64,000 bases of DNA from Coemansia sp. RSA 487 (Eukaryota; Kickxellomycota; Kickxellomycetes; Kickxellales; Kickxellaceae): the NCBI GenBank assembly GCA_027577595.1, contig JANBRJ010000019.1:62001-126000 (forward strand). Reading direction: 5' to 3'. The notes beneath the pieces are model-generated. The model ran no database searches. It was given only the letters and a program-made list of their open reading frames with translations, and was not told the origin of the DNA. Positions 10,901 through 19,696 of this stretch are shown piece by piece. The position numbers and the translations under genes are program-made. Within the stretch, counting starts at the first letter, position 1. Every line of letters begins with the position of its first letter.

Positions 10901-13152
10901 CAGTTTCTTGCGCGCCGCTTCCTGGTTGGGCTCGATAGTAGCTCTGAAACAGTTACTTCTGAGTCGCCAGACATCTCTGCATCATCATTAGCTGACTGCG
11001 AATCGTCTACGCTATCATCCTCATCATCACCAGCAATGTTCAGGACGCCTCCTTCCAAGGAAGTATCGACGCCAAGGGCAGATACCTGAGCAGAAACTAC
11101 CCACTCCTTCTTAATCCACCACGCAACCAGCTCAGATGCGGCAGAGCGAACAGACGCGTGGGTATGTGCAACCAAAGGCGCAAGATAGCGCATTGTCGAA
11201 TGATGTGGGCAGCTAAGGGGCTTCGAGTCGCGGGCAGCAGCAGCAGAGGAAGAGAACCGGCGACCTATTCCGGTGGGCGTATCATCGTCGCTATTGTCGG
11301 CATCGTACAGTACGTGGATGTTTAGCACATTGGCCGACAAATTTTCGGAAGGACCGTCATCGTTGCGTTTAGCATCATCGTCACCCGACCCTTCAGACTC
11401 GCTGCTCGATTCCTCAAGCAGTTGCTGTGATAGCGAGTGGCTATACTTCTCGTGCGAGTGCGCGTTGCGTTTACGACCACGTCTGCTCCCTTTTGCACCC
11501 TTGCCACTGCTTCCGGTCTTATTATCTGCAGCGTCTCTTCTCGATCCCCGCCTGAGGTTGCGAATATCGCCAATCTTGGCAGATGGATCCAAGTAGCCAT
11601 GCTTCCCTAGCTGAGCCACCAATTTGATCGCAGCCACCTGCACCTTCGAATCGACATCGCCGGCAGCTATTTGCACAATGCGTGCCAGAAAGCGCACAAT
11701 AAATGGTCGTATGCCTTCGCTGAACGACTCTTCCGAGATCGCATCAATGCCGCTAAAGACGCCAACGCCGCCACCAACGTTTCCCTGGCTATGTGAAGTT
11801 TTGCCAAGAAGTAGCGGACCGGTGACTGCAGAGATTGCAGACTCGCGGACACGGGGGTCCTTATCGTTCAATGACCAGCCAAGATAGCGCAAATACTCTG
11901 TGTTCAGGTAGCTTGCCGGGTACGTGCGGCACCACGTGGCCAACGGGACAAGGCACTCGGACCGGATCATCGGGTTCACGTCACGGTACCGGTAGATGAA
12001 CACGGTGTTGTAGAACACCATGAAGGCAGCATCAGCCAGCTCGTCCTGCTCGGTCAGCGTAGCCACACGCACACGAAGCTGCTGTGCACGAGCGGACTCA
12101 CCCTGTGCCTTGCGACGCGCATCGGATGCTTTTTTGTTCAGCTCGGCATCGAGCTGTCTGTGTGTTGTTTGTAGCTCGACGCTGATATGGGCGCGAACAC
12201 TTACTAGTGCAGACTGGATGGTAAGCGAAATGAGTGTGGCTGCGTGTCTGAACGGACGGTACGAGGAGCCGGCCATGTTTGCCAGCCATGGGAGAACAAC
12301 CTCGGTGAAGGCAGACAGGTTGTTGGATTCGTTGACCTCGTCGAAAACAAGGTGATGCTGGCCGTCGATAACGAGCTTTTGCACAAACAGTAGCGCATTC
12401 TTGCGGAACTTGCGGTGCTCCTTTGATTTTCCAAGCAACAGATCACCATCAACATCCCCTTCTGCACTGTGTCTTAGCGCCGAAATCGACTGCTTTTGCA
12501 GCGCGTCCAGCACAGTCCCTATATCCTCGCTTTCGTAGAGCGCATCCTCGCTGATGCTTCCGGGGCAACCGGTGAGCTTGACAAAGAAGTTTATCAGCTC
12601 GCATACGGCCTGGTCGCTTCCTTCGCGGTACGAGCTTATCCAGTCCATCGCCACCTGCGCCAATGCAACGTTGTCGTCGATGATCGCATTCAGAAGCTGG
12701 TTTGTCTCGTCATTCAGCACACGGATAGGGGCGCCTGTCGATGGTTTGACCCTAGATGCCGGAGTGGTGCCTTGCGTTGTCTTCTTTTGTCCACGCCTCT
12801 GCGGCGTTTTAAGCGGCGTCTTTGCTTGCAGCTCTTCAAAGTCGCTGGTTTCGTCCTCATCGTTCTCGCTTGAAGAGCCCGAAGACTCGCTAACCTCGTT
12901 GTCGCTGTCTTCGTCCGCATTCATCTCGTTGCTGGGACGCGAGCCCGGCTTTTGTTTGGACCGCCCGGTTTTCTGACGCTTACTGGATGCTGAAAGTGGC
13001 ATAGCAAAAGCGGATGATACCTCTTTTGCTGCTACGCCAGCTTCCTTTGAGCGTTTGCGCGGGGTCAGGCTTGGTGGTGGCATGGCGCCAGGAGCTGCTA
13101 ACCTGTCAGGGGCCTTTGACACGCGCGTAGAGCGGCGTGTAGGTGTGGCCAT
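7993..13152 (-). CDS. SCC3: cohesin subunit SCC3/STAG
   Basis: A single-exon 1719-residue cohesin stromalin subunit, the HEAT-repeat protein that binds the kleisin RAD21/SCC1 and DNA and is needed for sister-chromatid cohesion. A basic and acidic disordered N-terminus (residues 1-150, with KRSKE and KRQK motifs) is followed by the STAG domain at about 205-315 (KLVIDGQHHLVFDEVN, FRHAATLISLTIQ). Next is the stromalin conserved domain at about 370-455 (YNTVFIYRYRDVNPMIRSEC, YLGWSLNDKDPRVRESAI). It is longer than the usual 1150-1250 residues because of acidic inserts near residues 600, 660 and 730, an eleven-Asp run near 1560 and a C-terminal tail ending MDVDE. Its start faces ALG11, so the two genes share an upstream region. 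Confidence 0.96.
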   Translation of the reverse strand: MATPTRRSTRVSKAPDRLAAPGAMPPPSLTPRKRSKEAGVAAKEVSSAFAMPLSASSKRQKTGRSKQKPGSRPSNEMNADEDSDNEVSESSGSSSENDEDETSDFEELQAKTPLKTPQRRGQKKTTQGTTPASRVKPSTGAPIRVLNDETNQLLNAIIDDNVALAQVAMDWISSYREGSDQAVCELINFFVKLTGCPGSISEDALYESEDIGTVLDALQKQSISALRHSAEGDVDGDLLLGKSKEHRKFRKNALLFVQKLVIDGQHHLVFDEVNESNNLSAFTEVVLPWLANMAGSSYRPFRHAATLISLTIQSALVSVRAHISVELQTTHRQLDAELNKKASDARRKAQGESARAQQLRVRVATLTEQDELADAAFMVFYNTVFIYRYRDVNPMIRSECLVPLATWCRTYPASYLNTEYLRYLGWSLNDKDPRVRESAISAVTGPLLLGKTSHSQGNVGGGVGVFSGIDAISEESFSEGIRPFIVRFLARIVQIAAGDVDSKVQVAAIKLVAQLGKHGYLDPSAKIGDIRNLRRGSRRDAADNKTGSSGKGAKGSRRGRKRNAHSHEKYSHSLSQQLLEESSSESEGSGDDDAKRNDDGPSENLSANVLNIHVLYDADNSDDDTPTGIGRRFSSSAAAARDSKPLSCPHHSTMRYLAPLVAHTHASVRSAASELVAWWIKKEWVVSAQVSALGVDTSLEGGVLNIAGDDEDDSVDDSQSANDDAEMSGDSEVTVSELLSSPTRKRRARNWLLFKSLGAFLWHLSRTASRRTNNSNQQDEEDPEGRKQWVMEQATSCVEEMWATPASSVGLATGEEQSLALAGSTISGIASTALDTEIESALGSDQCAIPPRTVAAAQALWHKIPELCDLSTLSAFLAWDHSALQQNSSNDTALSCFALSQNEETALLQAYAVWILENSKAIADKKRRSRNKKDKSDLDEEMQTMSRVWQSMFVPLLVRNIGSPDRLVPLVYLASEAMDLQVLFDADRVDVLRNVAKNVMLVLERHGENVRLSRLATCFLERVDSSAMLAPNLFLSSGVHEEDEDNADGSLGATTAVPGNLICKAARTASSLLVTAVASVPETPRSHTSYADVYARVVALRSIIRSKDISALLVASSYSEETAAVALESAEEYADLNDRSSDTPIEQLYMLVELAVKSIGLHTIPEKAAVAVLDVAYYFLLWRALKFDKLLKQHPMYPFIGSEDTELPPFWKRVEAAANNLKKDRDRLIGLCLDLVDETALNYSRLRELAFAVLGRTFRLFTGAIAREPPASGTGSQRARELRRTLALQNGSQIRSRLVEFFEHRLASWVSLVGSLSQGEEDTGSSEDLSIGWYKDAPSSWSIAYSRFCTLAALWAQWIGDQTVPMGSLSSIAAYTGMLGLEPLEKLRLEASLRPEEHGDTRNVKTASKRKVGFVALSAFDHIVQAAVDSLKPMLVLQNTRDMAMDVYMSALRLSLEKSSAEEESPLRFVADTVNTGTLARFVGSALRSAFSQHNAPAVTPARGRRGAAGDGAGFTLAPAVVGTAWVQHHLKAIDYGLLRVVDAAVLGESNNILDDDDDDDDDDSAAAVTDREPSSAEEWETQAAPWFAALAQTVTGVLRPRHAEVLGKRIAERFAKLGVSPDSERAGDADAVVAAVAPYQRALDRELAKLDAINARMAEVRAAGAGDAATGRPDRDMLSSSPPPPVSPTPASRVRQQESAMDVEESGGGAADEMDVDE
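8461..8490. repeat. GTC trinucleotide tract encoding poly-Asp in SCC3
   Basis: About ten perfect GTC units on the plus strand, read as GAC codons on the minus strand. They encode most of the eleven-residue aspartate run near the SCC3 C-terminus. Confidence 0.95.
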
Positions 13153-13717
13153 TGTCGAGAGTTTAAGAGATCAAAGATCAGTAGCCCTTTTTTTAATGGA
13201 TATCTGTATACAAGCGTCAGAAAAATAATGGAGAAAAGTAGAAATGTGATTCCTTGGAATGAACAGAGAACTTTTTGCTTGACAACAAAGAAATGAAAAA
13301 GAAGACGCACTTTCAAGGAAGAAGAGAAGAATCGAAAAACTCCAGAGGCATTTTTCCTCAAGAAAAAATAGCTTTGGTTTAAATCGCAGGAACTGGCGCT
13401 TGCGCAGTAGATATCGCGCGTGCTATGAAACGACGCGTCAGTGGTGGTGGAGACGCGAATCTGGCCAACCAATAATCTAGTCCAATTTTCTTTACGCGGA
13501 TTATGTCACCTTTGGCAGTTTGTCCATGCCGCCTATGCCTACATGTGTGCCAGACGGATGGAAAGTTCAACCACTCCACTCTTGCCAAATTCGGATGAGG
13601 TTGAACAAAAGCAGTTTGAGAGCACAGCCCGCCCCATCCATCATCCTTGCTCTTCTGCGTCCTCTTATCTTTCTTTCCCTTTACTATTTTAACAAAACGA
13701 AGGCCTCTCGTTCAGAC
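13153..13717. promoter_or_regulatory. shared divergent upstream region of SCC3 and ALG11
   Basis: About 565 bases between the two ATGs. The ALG11 side (13620-13700) is strongly pyrimidine-rich on the coding strand, a typical fungal leader. The SCC3 side has A-rich runs on the plus strand, which are T-rich on its own coding strand. No TATA box stands out. Confidence 0.45.
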
Positions 13718-15478
13718 ATGCCACCTATTGGGACTCTTGTCCACTACATTTTTGCTATTGGCGTGGTGGCGATGGTGGGTGTTGTCTTTGTTCTCGCCAT
13801 CCAGGTTTTTACGCTAGGCACGCAAGCAAACCAAAACGAAACAAAAGACCGTGTGAAGAATGCAACGGCTCCGGATACCAGCAGCCACGACGCATACTAT
13901 GCAGGGTTTTTCCACCCGTACCCAAACGCCGGCGGCGGTGGCGAACGTGTGCTTTGGACGATGGTCAAGGCGATCCAGGACAAGTATCCGTTCATCGTGT
14001 GCGTTATATATTCGGGCGACAACGTTACTCGGGACGAGCTTCTACACAATGTTCGGAGCAAGTTTGGCCTGGCCATCAAGCCAGAGACCGTATATGTGGT
14101 CGAGCTATCGAGGCGCTGGTGGATCGACCACAAGTTCCGGCGACTGACGCTTCTGATGCAGAGCTTTGGCTCGGTATGGCTAGCGGCCCAAGCAATCCAT
14201 CGTTTCTGTCCAGACATCTTTATCGACACTGTGGGCTTTGCCTTCACGTATCCGCTGATCCGCCTGATAACCGCACGCATCCCGATTGTCTCGTACACGC
14301 ACTATCCGAGTATCAGCAGCGACATGCAGAACGCAGTCAGCTCGCGCGAAGCCGGGTTTAACAACGATTCAGCCATTGCTGGCAGCGCATCGCTGACTGC
14401 GCTGAAGTCTGTATACTACGGTGTGTTTGGCCGCTTGTACGCCTTTGCCGGGTCGTTTGCTTCCACCATTATGACCAACTCGTCATGGACGCACAGCCAT
14501 ATCGTCAAGCTCTTTGGGAAGCCCAAGATGACCCGCGTCGTCTACCCGCCCTGCGATACAAGCGCCCTGGTGGATTTTGCCATTGCCCCTCGGCAGCCCG
14601 TTATTGTCTCCCTTGCGCAGTTCCGCCCGGAAAAGAACCATGTGCTGCAAGTCCAGGCATTTGCAAAGCTTCTCAACTCGCATCCCGAATTTGTTGCCCC
14701 AGCCGGTGAGAAACTACCGTCCGCAGATGAACTACTGCGATTTGCAGACGATGCGCCTTCCCAATCCTCTGCCAGCAGCGATCTGCTTGCGTATCCGATG
14801 CTCATTATGCTTGGCGGCGCAAGGAACATCGACGATGAGGTGCGTGCAGAGGAGCTACGCCAGACTGCAGAGAAACTTGGCATCGAGCGCCAAGTGCGCG
14901 TCATCGTTAATGCGCCATGGTCCCAAGTGCTCAAGTGGCTCAGGCTCGGCAAGGTCGGTATCCACACGATGCGCGACGAGCATTTTGGCATCAACATTGT
15001 TGAGATGATGGCTGCTGGCCTACTGACCATTGCGCACGACTCTGCTGGCCCAAAGCTGGATATCATTACTCCTGCAATCAAATGTGGTAGCGATGGCTCT
15101 CCCAGGCCGCCTTCAGTCAAAGAGGCGAGTGCCTTTTTGGATGCACTGAAAACTGTGGATACGGAAAAGGCCAGCGATGCAACGACGCTCGATTTCTTTC
15201 CTGTGGGCATGGTTGCCACCACGGCTGATGAGTTTGCTCAGATGCTTGCGTTGGCATTATCTGCTGACGGGACTGTAGCTGAATCTATTGCCAGGGCGGC
15301 AAGAAAAGTAGCATCGACCAAATTCTCTGAACATGCGTTCTGCACTGCTTTTTACAGGAGATTCGGCCCAGTTGTTCGCTGGCTGGATATACAGCGCTCG
15401 GACGATGACGACGATTCTGCTGATGGCAATACTGGCTCTGAACGTGTAACAAGCAGTAGTAGAAACACTGTTTCCTAA
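13718..15478 (+). CDS. ALG11: GDP-Man:Man3GlcNAc2-PP-dolichol alpha-1,2-mannosyltransferase
   Basis: ALG11 adds the fourth and fifth mannoses to the dolichol-linked oligosaccharide on the cytosolic face of the ER. From the ATG at 13718 the protein has 586 residues. An N-terminal transmembrane helix covers about 10-35; the ALG11 N-terminal domain follows with FFHPYPNAGGGGERVLW near 63-79, then YTHYPSISSDM. The C-terminal GT-B half carries EHFGINIVEMMAAG near 420, the E-x7-E motif of GT4 enzymes. Upstream in-frame ATGs exist at 13526 and 13595, but the segment before 13718 is a pyrimidine-rich leader and the transmembrane helix follows 13718 directly, so that start is preferred. It is tail-to-tail with RRP45, only about 80 bases apart. 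Confidence 0.95.
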   Translation: MPPIGTLVHYIFAIGVVAMVGVVFVLAIQVFTLGTQANQNETKDRVKNATAPDTSSHDAYYAGFFHPYPNAGGGGERVLWTMVKAIQDKYPFIVCVIYSGDNVTRDELLHNVRSKFGLAIKPETVYVVELSRRWWIDHKFRRLTLLMQSFGSVWLAAQAIHRFCPDIFIDTVGFAFTYPLIRLITARIPIVSYTHYPSISSDMQNAVSSREAGFNNDSAIAGSASLTALKSVYYGVFGRLYAFAGSFASTIMTNSSWTHSHIVKLFGKPKMTRVVYPPCDTSALVDFAIAPRQPVIVSLAQFRPEKNHVLQVQAFAKLLNSHPEFVAPAGEKLPSADELLRFADDAPSQSSASSDLLAYPMLIMLGGARNIDDEVRAEELRQTAEKLGIERQVRVIVNAPWSQVLKWLRLGKVGIHTMRDEHFGINIVEMMAAGLLTIAHDSAGPKLDIITPAIKCGSDGSPRPPSVKEASAFLDALKTVDTEKASDATTLDFFPVGMVATTADEFAQMLALALSADGTVAESIARAARKVASTKFSEHAFCTAFYRRFGPVVRWLDIQRSDDDDDSADGNTGSERVTSSSRNTVS

Positions 15479-15561
15479 TTATTAACTTGAAAAATAAAGA
15501 AACTATAGACAAAACATATTCCCAGTTCTAAAAGCCTTACAGATTCCGAATCAGACAGATA

Positions 15562-16389
15562 CTAGCCCTTGACTGCTTCTTGGATCTTTTCATTGATCTC
15601 ATCGACCTTGGCCAATGCAATCTGAGTGCAGTGCTGAATAAGCGATGGTGTCAATGGGACGCCGCCAGCCTTGTTGAGTGCACAGATCTCGCGGTGCGAG
15701 TTGAGCGTGACAGTGTAGCTGGAGACCTGGGTTTGTTCCTCGAGCAGACTAGGATCCACCACGGCGTACTCGCCTTGAGCGCCAAGGAACGCAAACGACA
15801 CACATATAGGCGTGTGGTGTATGCTCAGCGGAACCGGATTGCGTTCCTTGACGTCATGGATGATGGCCTGCTCGCCATCAATTGTGACATCGGGGCGTCT
15901 AAAGTGCCTTAGTGCAGCGATGGCCGCAATTGATGCCGCGTCCACCAGGTTGCCACCGTGGTTGAGGAAATGGAGATCCAAGCGGACATTCCATACTTTT
16001 TCACCCGCTAGGATACACAGCGCCTCGGTATCGATTGCACGACTCTGCCTGATGATCCGCTCGAGCATCCGGGAAACCGCAATCTCCTGGGTAGATACTT
16101 TGCCGCCGCCACTCTCTATCCCGGGTGCCGCCAAGTTGGACAGTTCGGCGTTGAACTGGACGAAACCCTCGGTCGGACGGTCCGCAAATGGTCGCGTCAC
16201 TTCACACGAAACACGGGCCAGTACGCGTGTCTGTCCGAGTTGTACTTCCACCATTCCGTACGTTGGCCCGCAGGTAATTTTGAGCGTGCGGTAGTCGTAT
16301 GGCCCGCGTCCATCCACGCGGATATCCTTTCCTAGCGCTTCAAGAATAAACGCCTTTTCAATATTCGATGGCTCAATTTCAACGACCAT
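15562..16389 (-). CDS. RRP45: exosome core subunit RRP45/EXOSC9
   Basis: A 275-residue RNase PH-like subunit of the nine-subunit RNA exosome ring, which takes part in rRNA, snoRNA and mRNA 3' processing and decay. The start is the ATG at 16389 (MVVEIEPSN); the longer frame upstream runs through a TA-repeat and begins without ATG. Family marks are ALGKDIRVDGRGPYDYR at the N-terminus, FVQFNAELSNLAAPG, and VWNVRLDLHFLNHGGNLVDA in the middle, all typical of EXOSC9. The residues needed for phosphorolysis are not conserved in this subunit family, so it is expected to be structural. It lacks the long C-terminal tail of animal EXOSC9 and is close in size to yeast Rrp45. Confidence 0.95.
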   Translation of the reverse strand: MVVEIEPSNIEKAFILEALGKDIRVDGRGPYDYRTLKITCGPTYGMVEVQLGQTRVLARVSCEVTRPFADRPTEGFVQFNAELSNLAAPGIESGGGKVSTQEIAVSRMLERIIRQSRAIDTEALCILAGEKVWNVRLDLHFLNHGGNLVDAASIAAIAALRHFRRPDVTIDGEQAIIHDVKERNPVPLSIHHTPICVSFAFLGAQGEYAVVDPSLLEEQTQVSSYTVTLNSHREICALNKAGGVPLTPSLIQHCTQIALAKVDEINEKIQEAVKG

Positions 16390-16852
16390 TGCGTTTGTGT
16401 TATATATATATATATACGTCAAGAGGCTAGCTAGTATAAGACAAAACAAGCTGGAGAAAAATATTAAACGTTCAAACTTTGTGCCTTTTTGGATTTAATT
16501 TTTCTCTGATCCAAAAAACCATCTCCTGAAATTTGTCGCTTCGTAACAAACCCTGCAGCATTTAGTGTGGGGTTGATGCACGTGATACAAATCAACTAAA
16601 GAATTAGATCTGTGATTCTCAAATATAAAATAAACAGACATTCCAAAATAAAAACTAAAGTAAACAACTGTTTGGAAAGTAAATAGCCTCCACTTCTCTT
16701 TGTTTGGCTTTACTCTGCATTTGTTTATTAATGTCATTTCGTATCCATACCATTTATTTGAACTATTGAATTTCCAACTTTTTGCACCACTCATATACGC
16801 TCCTTTTGCACCAGACACGCTCCATATTACACACAGCAAGGTTTAAAACAAA
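16390..16852. promoter_or_regulatory. divergent upstream region of RRP45 and the FunK1 gene
   Basis: About 460 AT-rich bases between two divergent ATGs. A TA dinucleotide run (16400-16416) lies just 5' of the RRP45 start. No other gene is seen. Confidence 0.4.
16400..16416. repeat. TA dinucleotide microsatellite
   Basis: About eight TA units within the leader of RRP45, 11 bases upstream of its ATG. Confidence 0.9.
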
Positions 16853-19517
16853 ATGGCTTCAAGTAATGAGTCCTCTAACAGTGAAAAGAGCGACCTGGCT
16901 TCCTTTCTCCGCGAACTTGTAAGCCAACAAAAAGAGCAGAGGAAGCGGGATGAAAGACTCGCCCAAGAGCAGAGGGAGCGGGACGAAAGACTCGCCCAAG
17001 AGCAGAGGGAGCGGGACGAAAGACTCGCCCAAGCGCAGGTCAAAATGTTTGAAGGTTTTATTAATCAGCAGAGGGAGCGGGACGAAAGGCTTGCGAATCA
17101 GCTCCAGGAGATGCGCGAAGACAGCAGAAATATTCTAAAGCGTCTTGACCGTGTGGATGAGACACCGAAGCCCCAGCGTCTATTTTCTCCTCCACCTCCA
17201 TTCGATATTAGTGGCAAGGTAAGTTTATACGCCCGGAAAACATACACTAGACCTGCGCCTATGTTTACATTATGACAGCGATACATGTCTCCAGAAAAAT
17301 GTATTTACCGCACATGAATGCTGCTGGGCAATTTTGAAACATGTAGGGTTCAATCCTCCAGAACACGCCAACGAGATTACCTATGGGGAGCAGCAAGAGC
17401 AGCATTAATCAGTGTAAGTGGTGTACTAGTATAAATACATGTATGTATTTTCAAAACACAAATCACTGTGTACTAGCCATTTCTTTTACTTGACCCGATT
17501 TTAAACATATGTAGCTGTTGATGCAACACCGTCTTGCGTCTACGATAAATACCCCAAGGCGGATGCGGCGCAATACAAGAAACTTGCGTTGGCTAATGTG
17601 AAAACGTTGCAGATGGTTCCAATAGATCGCATTCTGGGATATCTCGGCGGCAATTGGAAAAGCACATGGGACACGGCACTTGCTGGTAATAGTCCATTCG
17701 GTCAGGACTATGTGGATAGCATACTTGCTGCGTACAATGGCGGCTACACGCCCAGCGATTTCTCAAGGCTCGGGCCGGAAGATAGATTCCAAGTAGCAGT
17801 TAATACGCTCGTCTCAGCAATCGAAGCCACTCTTAGGACCACGCAGAGGAGCGAGCCCAAGTTGCGTTGGATGGACAGCCACAAAAAGACAGTCAGAAGC
17901 TCATCGGGAACGGACAGGAAACCCGATGGCGCTTTTCTTGTTGGAGGCGCTGGCGCAAATGATGACTGGGCCCACATTGTGCTCGCGGTAGAAGTCAAGC
18001 GCGAGAATGTAAGTTCCAAGGACGGCGTCCTCAGAGGACAGCTGATCTGGAACTTCGCCGACATGGCCAGGGACCAGCCACGGCGGTTCATGCTGGGGTT
18101 GTCTGTATCGGGGCAGGGGGAGCTGCACGCGTACCTGTGCACCCCAAATAGCATTTTCTGCAGTCGGATCGGCAGCATTCCGGCTCCTAGCAACGGCGTG
18201 GCCCCAAGCGCAGAGCAAGTGCGGGCAGTGAAGTTCTTCACTCTGGTTTACTGGCAGCTCCCCCTTGACTACGGATTCCTGGTGCCGCAGCATTTGGGGA
18301 TCCAAAGCCCATTCAAGCTGAGGGAGATCCCAGGGTATGTTTTGGGAAGCGTACGAAGCACCTTCAACAATGCGACGATTGCGCTGCTGCGAAATGACGC
18401 GTCTGGCGGGAGACGCCACGATATAACTGGGCCGCGCTCGTGGGTTTACGGCGTTGACGTTCGCTCCGCCAAGGGTGGCCCTCCTGCGCAGCGCATCCTG
18501 AAGTTTCACTGGCACTCGCCAGGAAAGTCAGAGGCGCGGATCCACAGCAAGGTCCGGCAGCTGAGGGTTCCCTATGTGCCTGAGCTCCTTCACTCGGCTG
18601 CCATCAATGGTGACCACGACCGCGATGGGGGCGTTGTTGGCGAAGTCCTGCTCATGGAGAATGCAGGTGAGAGTGTGTCCTCGGTTTTCGAGGAATCGTC
18701 CAGCTTGCCTGGATTCAGGATTGCTGACATCTTTGCGGGGTACGCCCACACCCTGCTTGCGGCGGCTGAAGGCGATAGATCGGTTTTTGTTTTGCACCGT
18801 GACATCTCGACCAACAATCTGATGGTTCGAGGTGGAAGCACACCGTTCGTGATCGATTGGGGCTGCGGTCTTATTGTGAACAACGACGAGGATCGCATTG
18901 CTGCCACTACAGCTATGGTCGGGACAGCCGTTTACATGAGCATACGAGTACTGCAAGGAAGTAGAAACCGGTCGCTTATTGATGACCTGGAATCGCTCTT
19001 CCTGGTGCTTGTTCACTGTCTATGGAGGAAATATGGAAAGCCCACAGATCGTTTCGATGCCCTGTGGCAAGGTAATCTCAACAAGGACCAGGTCCTTGGA
19101 ACTCGCATGCTTTGGCTTGGTTCAAAGGCAATGTTCATCAAGGGAATGGGATTAAGCAATTGCCCATCCGAGTTGGAGCGCCTTGCAACTGGCTTGTACG
19201 ATTGTCTCTTTCCTGCGGATATCGATAATTACAGCATTATTGAAAAGCTGGAAGACCCACGCTTGAACAAAGTTAATGCGGCCAAGCTGCTTGCCGTCTT
19301 TGAGACTGCAATTGGCGGATCGAGTGCCGCCACGAGGTCCTTTATGGCCAAAATGAAATGCCTCAGTGGCCTGAGGGAATTCGTGGATAAGTGCCGGCAG
19401 TCGGCCGACAAGGAAAGTAATATTGGTCGCTCAGTACAGGCGTCTTTGTCCAAAAAGAGGAAGGCGGAGGGCAATACATCTGGTTCCAACCCCAAAAAGC
19501 CATTCCACCCTCAGTAA
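16853..19517 (+). CDS. FunK1-family protein kinase with coiled-coil N-terminus
   Basis: Three exons: 16853-17218, 17362-17413 and 17515-19517, with GTAAGT donors and CCAG and GTAG acceptors. They join in frame to 806 residues. Residues about 20-100 are a charged coiled coil built on an 11-residue unit (RERDERLAQEQ). The rest matches the fungal-specific FunK1 kinase family: an N-terminal FunK1 region (DRKPDGAFLV, VAVEVKRE-like segment), then the catalytic loop HRDISTNNLMV, the metal-binding motif as DWG instead of DFG, and a GTAVYMSIRVL activation segment followed by DDLESLFLVLVH. The C-terminus is a basic tail with KKRKAE, a possible nuclear signal. FunK1 kinases are expanded in some fungi and their substrates are unknown. 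It is tail-to-tail with the GDSL esterase. Confidence 0.88.
16934..17032 (+). repeat. 33-base coding minisatellite, three copies
   Basis: Three head-to-tail 33-base units (16934-16966, 16967-16999, 17000-17032), differing by only a few bases. Each encodes EQRERDERLAQ-type coiled-coil heptads of the FunK1 protein. A diverged fourth copy lies at about 17068-17102. Confidence 0.93.
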
Positions 19518-19696
19518 GGATTTTCTGTAGGATCTTATATGTAGATACTGCTTAACAGATGGATCAAATATCCAGTGCATAATTGTAAACACTTTTGTCT
19601 ATAACACAATACATTCGTTGTTTTTATTTTATTTATTTCCTAAGACAGGAAGCAAGCAAACTGAGCGATAGTGAGATATAAAAAGCTTAAGGGGAT

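Noticed and set aside
13520-13717. An N-terminal extension of ALG11 from TTG or from ATGs at 13526 and 13595
   Set aside because: The segment is pyrimidine-rich leader and lies before the conserved transmembrane start at 13718.
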